NCBI GenBank assembly: GCA_035236585.1 | Contig: CP141128.1 | Location: 28,549,618-28,613,617 of the forward strand | DNA: 64,000 bases | Direction of reading: 5' to 3' | From: Warburgia ugandensis | Taxonomy: Eukaryota > Streptophyta > Magnoliopsida > Canellales > Canellaceae | In this document: positions 34,875 through 46,494 of the stretch, one piece after another | How positions within the stretch are numbered: position 1 is the first letter of the stretch | Layout of the letters: the number at the start of each line of letters is the position of its first letter | Translations under genes and position numbers: made by a program | Notes under the pieces: model-generated | The model's input: the letters and a program-made list of their open reading frames with translations, nothing else | Told to the model about the DNA's origin: nothing | The model's database searches: none

Positions 34875-37531
34875 TGATTTTAAAGTTAACTCACAAGTGA
34901 ATGAATCAATGTAGAATTTTTACATAAGTGCAGTCAATCACACAAGGATCTCACATATTTACAATAGATTGGATCTTATTAAAATTATTTAGATTCAGCC
35001 AAAAGAGAAAAGTTTGGATTGAATTAGGAGATTAAAGTATTGAAATTAGAAACATGTATGGAATTAGAAACTAAAACTAAAAAGGAAATTTGCCTAAATT
35101 AAAACTAAACAATGAGAATGGAAACTTACCTAACTAACATGCACTTAACACACTTTAGAAAGATTCAAACTAAGTAATGAAAGTCAAGGAAACTACTAAA
35201 TTAGAAACTTTCCTAAATTAAAACTTGCGTACGTAAAATGTACTAAGAAGGAAAATTTCTAAAGTGGAAACTTTCTAAGGTACAAAAAGCAAACTTTATA
35301 AACATTAAAAAATATGCAAACAACTAATTATTAATTTCTTAAATGGGTTAATTCAACTAACTTATCCAAAAATCAAATAAGCTAGTGGTTTAGTACCATG
35401 CACAGGTCCATGGACCGTGTGCATGGTTCTATGGCCCAGAAGATGACTATTTTTAATGATTTAACAGTAAACTAACATACAAACTAACTTTAAAATCTAA
35501 TAAACAACAAGAAAATCTTGGGTACCCAAGGATTCAAACAAATACAATGTTTAAATTGCTGGAAATATAGCACAAACTTAAGGGAATTTTTTTTTTTCTA
35601 GATTTCTGTACTTAAGAACATTCAACAAATCTCACAAATAAAAGCTATTGAAAGAAAAACTTCTATGGAAACAAACTAGATCTCAGGTGATGAAATAATT
35701 AATCCATAAGAAGAATTCCCAAAGAATTTTATTGCACCATGTTCAAATTACTCATAAAAATTAGATGCATAAAGCTGTCTACAACATATGTTAAGTGTGC
35801 ACTATTCTTGATTGTAAAAGTGATTCTAAAGTAGAATGACATACAAAGAAAACCCATGAAGGAGTTTAAGAGAAATAAGGATTAAGTGAGTGAACTGACT
35901 AAGGAAAAGTTGCCAAAAACTAAGATGCAAAACAAGGAGAAAAATGTGCAGAACTAAGAGGAAAGCCAAGGCTCTAAGCTATCTCCTCTCTTGGATATTA
36001 CTACAAGAAGCAATTTAACTTATTTCTTGAAGGTATAAGCAAATAAAACTAGAGATTTGGAACCAAGAAAGAATGGGAACAAGGGTGGAACTAGGCATGA
36101 AATTCAAAGAAGTAAAAATAACATTAAACAACTATGGAAGTAAACTATAAAAAGTAAATTACTAACCTAGAATTGGAGAGCAAAAACCAAGAGAATAATT
36201 TAAAATCCAAAAGAATAAAAGCACCAAGAAATTTCCAAAATCCAGCAACAAATTAAGCACCAAAGGAAAGCTAGAATTCAAGGTTGTGTCACTCAACCTT
36301 TACTTGAGAAATTCGTATGGAACATGGGGCTATATATAGATGAGTGGTTTCCTAACTTAGGAAGGGGTCAAAACTTGAGGAAAGTGGCCCTATGGTTAGA
36401 GTATTGACTGAGGAAGGTTAGTTTAAAGATGAATTAGCAAGAGGATGTAAGAAAGATAAGTGGAAATATGACATAAGAGAGACATGATGGCTGGTTTCTA
36501 ATTTTGAATAGGGGATGTCTTTTTCTTGGAAGAAAAGTGGAGCTCTTTCTTTCCATATTTAATGATTTTTAGTTGGTGGAAAGTTATGGAAGTTGTAAGG
36601 AATAATATTTGGGAAAGATGTGTAAAGATCTAGGGATTCAAAATTGTTCGAATTGAAGTCGATCCAAGGTTTTCTATTTAGGAAACCCTTGATCACCAAA
36701 TTGGAAAGGAGGGGGCATTTTTTTTTTTCTATAATGAGGTGCCTCGATCCTTTGACTTGCAACCCTAGGAAAAAGAGTGGAAGATGGAGTTGGAAAGTAG
36801 GGTTTCTCTCTTAATAGGTCCACCAATGCATAATCATCTTAATTTTTATATAATTCTTTCAAACCTTCTAATTAAACATTGAAAATCAAAATTTAGAAAG
36901 TGGGTCATTACTTGAATTCTCCTCCAATTGTATGACTCCATATGGCGATTGGCTTAGTTGGCTTTTGTGGCTCACTTTGTGGGCTCATTTGGCTTGGCTT
37001 CAAGGCTCATACACTAGGCTTTAATGGCTTGGCTTGTCACCTTCTCTCATGGCTTATATGGCTAAGGTGGCTTGAATGGCTCCCATGCAAAGGTAGTGGA
37101 AATGCATGGCTTGCTTCACGGGTCCATTTTAGTCACCTTTAAATCTTTCAAATGCCTTATTACTTGCCTTAAGGTGATCTTTGAACCTTCATCACATCTC
37201 AGATTGATGACATTTAGGCTTTGACTTGCTTAGGTTTCTAGTTTGACTAAGAAACCTCATGAATGGCCTCAATTCTTTTCTCGATCAAGCACTCCTTTAG
37301 ATTACCTTCTCAACACCTATAAAAGAAGAAATACCCATTAAATCCTAGAAAATTATGATCATTCACATACTTTGGATTAGCCTTTAAAATTTTTAAAATG
37401 TCACAATTTTGAATTATTAGGTTAGAAATGCATGAGTTATAAATTTTGGCCAAAATCCCTAATTTAATGCTATAAGGTATAACACATTGGCTACTAATTG
37501 GGTACTTTTTATACAAAATTGTCACCTATCA
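34875..37531 (-). repeat. 5' LTR of D1
   Basis: The minus strand begins tgataggtgacaattttg and ends near aactttaaaatca. The first ~250 bases resemble the start of the C-type LTR, but the bodies of the two LTR types differ. Open frames such as 36942-37142 lie within LTR sequence and are not genes. Confidence 0.82.
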
Positions 37532-38576
37532 AACCACATCCTATCCATCCCTTTTCCTTCTCATCTCATCCTTACCCTTAAATTTTATCTTAGCAAGTAA
37601 AGGGAGGACCCACCTTCTTCCTCTCCCCAATGCCTCCCTCTTCCTTTAAGAGTTCAATGCACTCTCCATGGAAATACTCATTATTTCAAGAGGTGCACTT
37701 ACTCTTCATGCTTTTGCTTCAATCCATTCAAGGTTAGATTCTTTCTATTGCTTCCTATCGTTTCATTGTCATTGATTGTGTTTTGCTTGATGTTACTTCT
37801 TCTTCTCTTGTCCCTTATTCTTCATGCTTTTTACCTTTACATTCAGCCCTATGTCCTTGTTCTTGAAATTCACCATCTCTAGTGATCTTTAGATCTAGAG
37901 AGTAGGGTGTCTTAGATATCATAAAGTTACATATTTCTCTTACCATCTCTCCTTAGGATTCTTTCTTGAGTTTACACATGTTATCTTGGGGGATTAGGGG
38001 TGTAAGTTGAAAACGTTTTTGAGTTTAAATTCTTACAATGGTGCACACATTTCCAAAATGGTGCACACCACACATGTATGAATTTTCTTCAATTAACAAA
38101 GATTCATGTTTAATAGATGTTTGTATGGATGCGTAAGTGTTGAATTTTTTCTTATATTGATTGATTCAATTCTAGGCTATAGGCTTAGATCTATAGATGT
38201 TTCATTCAACTTTCAAGCATAACATTCTAAATTTGACTTACATTAGTTTCAACACACAGACACCTTCAAAATCATGCACACCACTCTAGGTGTCACATGC
38301 TTGATTTTGATGATTTCTTTGTGTTGTTATTTATTTCATGCATTCCTTATTAGTTAGACATCACTTTACTTTTGTATTCTCATTGATCTTGCATCTTAGC
38401 TTATAGGTACATTATTTAGGAATTACATTGGTTCTAGGTGCACCACTTGAGTCATGCACATGATTCTAGAATCCGTCTCTTTAGATTTTGAATGTTTAAG
38501 CATATTTCTTGAATCCATTGCATGTTTAGATAGTTAAGGTTGCATTAGAATAATTTCTTATTCCCATTGCTACATG
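37532..38576 (+). repeat. C-type Athila LTR, middle fragment
   Basis: It matches 57915-59040 in the 3' LTR of C at nearly 90% by eye (for example gttagattctttctattgct, and agtgtcttagatatc in C against gggtgtcttagatatc here). It ends at the A3 target site acatg (38572-38576) and continues at 50701. Confidence 0.82.
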
Positions 38577-39001
38577 TGTGACGACTTGGGTTTTTGTAAC
38601 ACGTTTTGTAATATAGTTTGAAAGGCAAGGGCCTTAATAGTAAAAAAATTTCACAAAACAAAGCAGTGGAAATTCTTTTCTTTAGAACTTGTTTGGTAAA
38701 ACCCAAGTCATTACTTCATACATAACATAAGTAGAACTTTGTACAAGATAAAATTCCATTGAAGGAATATACTTTTACTAAATTGCAGAATCCAACTAGT
38801 GGTTCATAGTACAACCAAATCCATTACAATACTTGTCCAAATTACATAATCCAAAACTCAAAGCTCACCATGCAATGAAACTCTCATTATAATACATTAC
38901 TCTCAAACAAAGCAAAATACATGTCTTTAAGGGGTATACCTGGAAGATTATTGTCTTCAAGTCTTCTATTGTCTTGAGCTCCTAACTCTCCTTCCCTGTA
39001 T

Positions 39002-39032
39002 CTGAGATATTACAACATTTACAATATCTCAG
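39002..39032 (-). other. Conserved stem-loop near LTR end of A3
   Basis: Arms ctgagatatta and acaatatctcag. It is the inverted equivalent of 44512-44551 and 29094-29124, about 430 bp from the LTR end. Confidence 0.75.
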
Positions 39033-42000
39033 CAAGCAATGCTTGGTAGGGGATTCAAGAAGCATAATAATTGACAATATATTTCTAATACTTCATAATC
39101 CCATTACCCCTAAACATATTCCTGTATCTACTCTTTACTTTGTAATATATGTAGATCCATATACATACATACTATATATGGGTAAATCAGTTAAATTTAT
39201 GAAAGTAGTCAAATATCATTCCCAACTAAGCTAATCAATTCTCTCCATTATGAAAATTCAGTATTTCAGCTAATCCTACACTGGGAATTTCCCTTCTTGG
39301 GAAATATTGGTAATATACCATTACCAAGCATTTCATTATGCTAAAACATAAGGCATTTCACTGTGCCTACTCTCATATGCATCATAGTGCAAAATAATCA
39401 AAGGGCTACCATGCTGTAGTTTGATCCATATTAGCGCGCTTGGATAATTGCCCTTTTCACCATTGATACCACAGTGGAAAATATTATGTCAATGCCCATA
39501 TGGGGAGATAGGACTTTCACAGTGGTGGCCTTCCCATAAGTGCCCCACTTGACTTTTAGCCTCTCATAGGGCAAGGTATCATCAAATCATCAAATTTCAA
39601 GGAGAGGGTAGCCAAACCCTCATAACTCCTCGAGCATAGCATCCCCCAGGCTTATGCCTATTAAAACAAAATCACAAGCCTCCAAGCTTGCATGTAAAAT
39701 AGATTTTATACATATCAAACAATCTGTCTATTTACTTAGGGCTGAAATATCTTCTAGTTCCCTATTCACATAGAGTCTAGTCCTTAACCAATTTATATGT
39801 GTTTGGTTGGATCATAACGGTTTCAGGGGATTTAATACAAGTATTAGCATTACTCTTGTCAACATAAGGTCATGGGTTCAATCATGTACATCCCATGTAA
39901 ATGCATTCATCAAATCCTCCTACCTTTAAGTAGTGATCCCTTTTCCTAGATCTTCCATGATTCTGACTGATGTGTGTAATCTGTACATCCATACATACTG
40001 TCAATATATATAAATTATGAACAATCCTATTGATCACTAGATTTGATTTTTAGAATGATCTTTAATTCATTCATATTTAACTATATTTCTATCTCTAAGT
40101 CTTTGTGTGCCCATATCCTTGATCTTGATCTTTCATAGATCCTTTGATTGACAATCTATACTTGTTGATCTAAGTTCAGTTATTGGATCATCCTTAAGGA
40201 GGATGATCTTGGTTTTCTTCCTTGAATCATCTTTAATCAAGGGTTTGGATTATCTAATCTAATGAACTAGATTTGATCTATAACATGGATACTAAATACA
40301 ATACAATATTCTTATTCTTATTGTTCTTGATCAATCAAGATCTAATGGATTTTTTTTTATCATCCTTATCTTACTTATAATTTTTATTAGGGTTACATAA
40401 TTTACTAACCTTTTATGCTCTTACTATTATTATTCAACCAGTTAAGGTTTTGCTGGTTGAAGGTAACTTATTTTAGCCTAAGTCTAGACTGCTCCTCTTA
40501 TTTCTAATTGGTTAAGGCTTACTAGCTGAATATGTAATGACCATAAATTTTTGTAACTTATTAAGGCAAATTAATAAAATTTGAATTTTTAGAAATTCTG
40601 GGCTGGAATATTAGGTTATTGAAAATTCTCTTTTTATGAAGATTATATCATCAATTAAAACATAGAAATTATGAATGTACTTGGAAAACTAATCGAAACA
40701 ACATTAAGTACATTCAATTCTGAGTTAAAATGAAAATTCCTTAATTTTCTCCATTTGGGGGTAAAATGGTAATTTTACCCATATTCCATATCCAAGAAAT
40801 AAGACCTCAATATTCATGAAGTACATAGAAATACAATTCCAACGCCACTAAGTACACTCGGTTCCAAGTTCGGACAAATATTGCCTATTATTCTCCAATT
40901 TTAGAGTTCAAAGGGCAAAAACGTCTTTTTACATAAAAGTGGTGCCCACAAAGTGGGCCAATGTTCTAGAAGCAACAATAATTGCTCAGTGCATTATGGC
41001 TGGTAGTGGAGAATGTAGTGGAGATTGTAGTGGAGAATGGAGAATGCACTTGTAATAAAACATTCCAAAGTAATAAAATATCTTATTAAAAGAAATGATA
41101 AAAAAATTCAAATTTGGCTATAAATATGTCCCAAAAATTTCCAAAATTTTTCACAACCTCAACCACGAAATTTCCAAATCTTCCCTGGAGTTTCAGCTCC
41201 AAATTCTCATTCATCCCTCCCCAATCTCTATTTTTCTTATTTCTCTCTCTTCTTTCTAAGTGGAACAAGAGACCTAAATTCAATTAGGCACTCTGTTCCA
41301 GGTAGAATCTGATAAATTCCACCATCCATAACCTCCTATACTACAGTATATACAAAAGGCCCAAATCAATTTCAAGATCCAACGGTTCCAACAACAGAAA
41401 ATCACAAAAAAGGGGACAATCGGGCTATATTATCATCAATCGGTAATTCTCTCAAATTGGGCATCAAATATATGTTTTTTCTTCAATCAGGTAGGTGAAA
41501 CTACTTCCCATACATATTTATTATGGTTTAGTGTAATCTTTATTTTTTTGTAATTTAATTTGGATGAAAAATGGTAAAAATAAAGTAAATACAAGAACCT
41601 TCAATTTATGGTGATAGAGAGCTCAGATGGAAATTCTGAGCTTCCAATAGATCCAGAAGGGTCAAAAAACCCTAGGATAAAATTTCAAGAAAATCTAACA
41701 AGGTTTGGACCCTCAATTGAGAGAGATTAATTCTGTTGGGCCCAGACCAAATTTGGACCCTAGGAACGGCTGTAAAATTCAATTTAAGATAGTGGAGTCA
41801 TATGAACTCCAAATTGAGATCGGAAAGAAGCTATGGAAAGCTTGTAATGTCTAGTTTCTAATTAAGTCATAATATTTTTAAAAATTATTTCTGTATTTTT
41901 CTGTATTTTGGAAATAAGTGTCCAATTTCTAAGATCTTCAAGATCTGAGGTGATCAGATCTTGGAAATTTATTTTAATGATGATACAATAATGTAATAAA

Positions 42001-42929
42001 GTAATATCTATGGTTAATTTGGACATTTCATGGATAAATTAGGGGATCTTCCCTTTATGGTAGAAAAACCCTAAAATAAAAATAAAAAATACAAAGGGAC
42101 CCACTTGATCAATGAGATCAAGTATGATCAGATCCTTGGGATAGATTAAATGGATGACATTATGATGAAATCAAGTTAGATCATGGATGAAATGTGATAA
42201 AATCAAGTGGATATGATTTTTTGATCTTAATGGATTAAAAGCCTTCAAGGTAATTAAAACCCTTGATCTAAAGGAAAACACCTAAGATCTAATGGTTGGA
42301 TCATATTTAAAGGCTTATAATAATCTTAATATAATTACTTTAATTGTCTTTTATTGGACATAAAGGTGTAAATGTGATTTATGTTCTAAGTTAGAAAGCA
42401 TGATAGTGTAATCTTTAAATTTTAGTATGATATGCCCTAAATGAGTAATTTGTTAGTAGATTTGATTGTCTTAGGATCATGTTAGTGTAAATTAGATATT
42501 TAAACATGACTCCATTAAGATAGAAGTACAATTTTATGAATTTCATAACTTAGGATCATGTTAGTTTTATTTCACTAGCTTAAGTTACATTCATAGGAAG
42601 AATGTTAGTATATAGTTGTTAAACTTACATTTGATTTATGCTTTCAAGTTTATGATTTACTTATTGTCAAATTTTATTCAATTGTTAAGTAGTTGTTAAG
42701 ATATAAGGAGCATAAATCACCAAAAATGTAACCTAATGAAATATAGAGATTCATGGACAACTAAGATGAATGAATGATTTTGACTTAATAAGGGCTATAG
42801 TTAATAGGACAATATAAGGAATGGTTTACCAATTCCTTGGCCCAAAGTAGGAAAATAATGAACATCCATGGATGACATTATGCATATCCATGGAAATCAA
42901 TTAAAATCAATTAGAGAAGGGACTTAAGG

Positions 42930-43110
42930 TAAAGAGCTCATAAGAACCTTGTCAAAGGTTGAGCTAGTACCACTTCAGTGGACTCTGAACATTGTGGTTA
43001 TAGGGGGTATACAAGAGCCAAGTGCTTTTTCCTCACCTCCCGTTGACGTAAGAGAGGTCTAAGCGCCTCCTTACATGAGGGTTGTATTAATCACTTTTTG
43101 AGCAGACTTT
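42930..43110 (+). other. Stem-loop module in A2
   Basis: The left arm gaacattgtggtta (~42988) is kept; the right arm taatcactttttgag (~43088) has decayed. The central gaggtctaagcgcctc is intact. It is the closest of the A copies to the D1 leader version. Confidence 0.65.
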
Positions 43111-44511
43111 AACTAGTAAGTATTAGTCATCCTAAAATAAGGAGGAGTTGTCTAGTAATATGAAGAAATAAATTATCTTCAAGCAAGTAAGACACTAACT
43201 GGTTGAATAATAATAAGAACATAAAAAGATAGCAAATTATCTAATCCTAATAAAAATAGTAAGTAAGATAAGGATGATCAAACAAGATGAGATCTTGTAT
43301 GATAAAAAACATTAAGGAAAAAGAAACATCAATGTAAATTAGATTGTTATGTATGATATAGATAGTATTTGTATAGATAATATTAAACCCATGGATATAT
43401 GATATTCAAGGAAGAAAGATTCAGATCATCCTACATAAGGATGATTAAAAGACCATGTAGTATGTACCCTTGATTAGAAAAATGACATTATACATATGAT
43501 TTGACAGATATATGTTGATCGAGACTATGGAAAATTTCAAGGAGTAAGAATACCTTATTGAGGTAGGTGGATTATTAAGAATGCCTTTACATGAAGATAT
43601 ATGTCAAATACATGATCTTATGTTTTAAAGTATTGACATGTATGATACCAATATATTAAGGTAAATACCTCAAATTGAAATATGATCCAACCAAATGATG
43701 AGAAAAATAAGTATTAAATGCTCAAGTTGAGAATTGAGAACAACCCTAAGTGAATAGGAAAGTAGAAAATATTCCAGCCCTAGATAAACAGACAGATAGT
43801 CTGATATGTATAAGTATTATTTTCATACAAGCTTAGAGGCTTGTGATTTTGTTTTAAACAGGCATAGGCCTGGGGATGCTATGCTAGGAGAGTTAAGAGG
43901 GTTTGGCCACCCACTCTCTGAAACTTGATGATATTGAATACCAAGCCTAAGAAAGGCTAAAAGTCGGGTGGGGCAATTGTGGGAAGGCCACCACTGTGAC
44001 AGCCATGGTCCTCCCATATGGACATGGATATTGTAATTTCCACTAAGAATGGTATAAGTGGATTATTGAACAGTTATTCGGGTGCTGTACGGATCAGACT
44101 GCAAGCATAGTAGTCCTTGATTATTTTGCATTATGATGCATATGAAATTGGCATAGTGAAATGCCTTAAGTGATGGCATGATGAAATGCCAGGTAATTGT
44201 ATATTACCAATATTTTCCCAAGAAGGAAAAATCCCAGTATAGTAACTGGCTGAAATACAAATCTCCTATAATGAAAGGAGTTGATCAGTTTTGTATGAAA
44301 ATGATTATTGATTACTTTTACAATTTTAACGGATTTGTTCTTATATACTATGTATGTATAAAGGTGAACACAAATGATAAGGAAATGAGATGTTCATATA
44401 AATAATAGTGGTCTGTGAATGTGTTTATGATAGAGTGAATTATAGGATAGTTGAATATTGAGATTTTACTGTCAATAACTTACATTCTTATCCCCTACCA
44501 AGCATAGCTTG

Positions 44512-44551
44512 CTGAGATATTGTAAATGTTTGAATGTTTACAATATCTCAG
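44512..44551 (+). other. Conserved stem-loop near 3' end of A2
   Basis: Arms ctgagatattgtaaa and tttacaatatctcag pair perfectly over 15 bases around a 10-base loop. It is the best preserved of the five copies. Confidence 0.85.
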
Positions 44552-44955
44552 ATACAGAGAAGGAGACTTAGGAGCTCAGGACTTGAAGAACTAGTGAAGA
44601 ATAAGTAATAAGGGTATATCCCTTGAAACATTATATAGAGAGCATGTATTGTATTTAGAACTTTGTAATTTGAATTGTGTATTTGGACAAGTATTGTAAG
44701 GATACAATGGGTTGTGTACTATGAACCACTGGATGGATCCTGGAAGTTTAATAAAATCATATTCTTTCAATGGAATTTTATTTTGTACACAAATTGTACT
44801 TATGTTATGTATGAAGTGGTGACTTGGGTTTTCAAAACAAGTTTTAAAATAAAAGAATTTTCGCTGCTTTGTTTTGCAAAATTTTTTACTGAGGGGACGC
44901 GCTTGCCTTTGAAAAATATATTATAAAATGTGTTTAAAAAACCCGGGTCGTCATA

Positions 44956-45190
44956 GAATGGGTGAACACAGAGTGGTTACTTCAATCCTCATGTAAGGAG
45001 GCGTTTAGACCTCACAAACATCAATGGAAGGTTGGGAAAGAGCGAGGCTCTATTAGACAACCCTCTTAACCACTACGTTCAACATTCACTAGAGTGACCT
45101 TAGCTCAACCTTTCATAAGGTTCTTATAAGCATGTTGACCATAAGTACTCTTTCTAATTGATTTTAATTAAGTCCATGAACATTTACAAT
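44956..45190 (-). other. Stem-loop module in A3
   Basis: On the minus strand, outer arms gaacgtagtggtta and taaccactctgtgttc pair with two mismatches. The inner part contains gaggtctaaacgcctcc as in A1. A2 inserted just outside the right arm. Confidence 0.7.
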
Positions 45191-46494
45191 GTCATCCATG
45201 GGGTTTATTATTTTCCTAGTTTGGGCCAAGGATTTGATAATCCTTATATTGTCCTACTAAATATAGCCCTTACTAATTAAGTCCAAAATAATCCACTCTT
45301 ATTTGTGTCATGAAACTATACTTTCTCATTAGATTCCATTTTTGGTGTTTAATGCTCTTTATCTCATAACAAGTAGATCTACTAATGAAATTTAACCATA
45401 AATGAATTATAAATTCAAAGCATAATACTACATAATGGAACAACTTAATCATAATGATACAAAGTACTTAAAATTACACTAGCATGATTTCCAACTAATA
45501 TACCTTACTAACTTAATTTAAACTAACATGGACCTAAGGTACAATCTCATACTATAATATAATCTTACACAAAATCCTAGCATGGTCCTATGTTACAATG
45601 GCATGAAATCATACTAACTTGGTCCTCAGTTACACTTGAATAAAATCTCACTAACATGCCCATAAGATAATTAAATCTAGCAACCTATTATAACAATCAT
45701 ATATCATGCTAAAGTCTAAAAGTTGCACTAGCATGCTTTATAAATTAAATCACATTTAAAATGCTATTATCAATTAATAGAAAATGAAACTATTTACATT
45801 AATATTTTTAGAAACCTTCACTTATGATCCAACCATTTGATTTTAGATCTTTTCCTTTTAATCAAGGGTTTTAATTACATTTAGGGGTTTTTCTTCATTA
45901 AGGTCCAAAGATCATAATGCTTTGTTTTTGTCATATCCAATCCATGATCTCCCTGGATTTCATCATTTTAACAATCATTCAATCCATCCCAAGGATCTGA
46001 ACACACTTGATCTCATTGATCAAGTGGGTCCCTTTCTATTTTTAAGGTTTTTCTACCATAACGGGTAGATCCCTTAATATATCTCAAATATGTCCAAATA
46101 AACCATAGATATCACTTTATTTCAGTAGTATATCATTATTAAAACATATTACCAAGATCTGATCACCTCAGATCTTGAAGATCTTGGAAATTGAAAACTT
46201 ATTTCCTAAATCAAGAAAGTTTCATAAGATATTTTCTCCATTTTATCATTTCATAAGAAATTAGAGGTTGTAAGCTTTCCATAGCTTCTTTTCAATCTCA
46301 ATTTGGAGTTCATATGACTCTTGAATTGAGTCTGGAAGATCACAATCCATTCCTAGGGCCTAGATATGATCTGGACCCATTGGAATGGACAGACCAGATC
46401 GTTCTGGTGGAGGGCTCTAGTTGTTGCGCGCCCATCACCGGGATGCAAGACAGACGCTCCCACCCGCAACTGTTGCTTACCTGCGGTCGTCCCG

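Larger units (their letters stand above)
15929..37531 (-). mobile_element. Element D1: Athila-type Ty3/gypsy retrotransposon, interrupted by F and A1
   Basis: Read on the minus strand the order is: 5' LTR (37531-34875), tRNA-Asp-type primer site (34863-34847), leader, gag (~33710-32330), protease (~31950-31650), RT (31281-~30380), RNase H (to 29531), integrase (24913-23898), 3' untranslated tail (19600-18549) and 3' LTR (18548-15929). Solo LTR A1 splits RNase H from integrase, and insertion F lies after the integrase. Without these the element is about 12.7 kb, normal for Athila. Every domain is full of stops and frameshifts. The flanks do not show a clear 5-bp target duplication (tccta or caccc on the left, aacca on the right). 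Confidence 0.85.
40533..44955 (+). mobile_element. Solo LTR A2 (4423 bp) inside A3
   Basis: It starts tgtaatgacc and ends cgggtcgtcata (TA instead of CA). It is flanked by gaata (40528-40532) and gaatg (44956-44960), a 5-bp duplication with one transition. Comparison with A1 shows that A3 sequence is continuous across the site (ctgaat-gggtgaaca). A2 lacks the CpG-rich patch that A1, A3 and A4 carry. It contains the stem-loop module (42930-43110), the 3' stem-loop (44512-44551) and a small local repeat gtagtggagaat (three copies, 41002-41040). Confidence 0.92.

Noticed and set aside
15929..37531. Clean insertion of D1 into the C-type LTR with a 5-bp target duplication
   Set aside because: Neither plausible left boundary (tccta or caccc) matches the right flank (aacca), and the flanking LTR fragments overlap in LTR coordinates.
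40533..44955. A2 as a full-length element with an internal coding region
   Set aside because: The whole span aligns with single LTR copies A1 and A3; no primer site, polypurine tract or gag-pol is inside.
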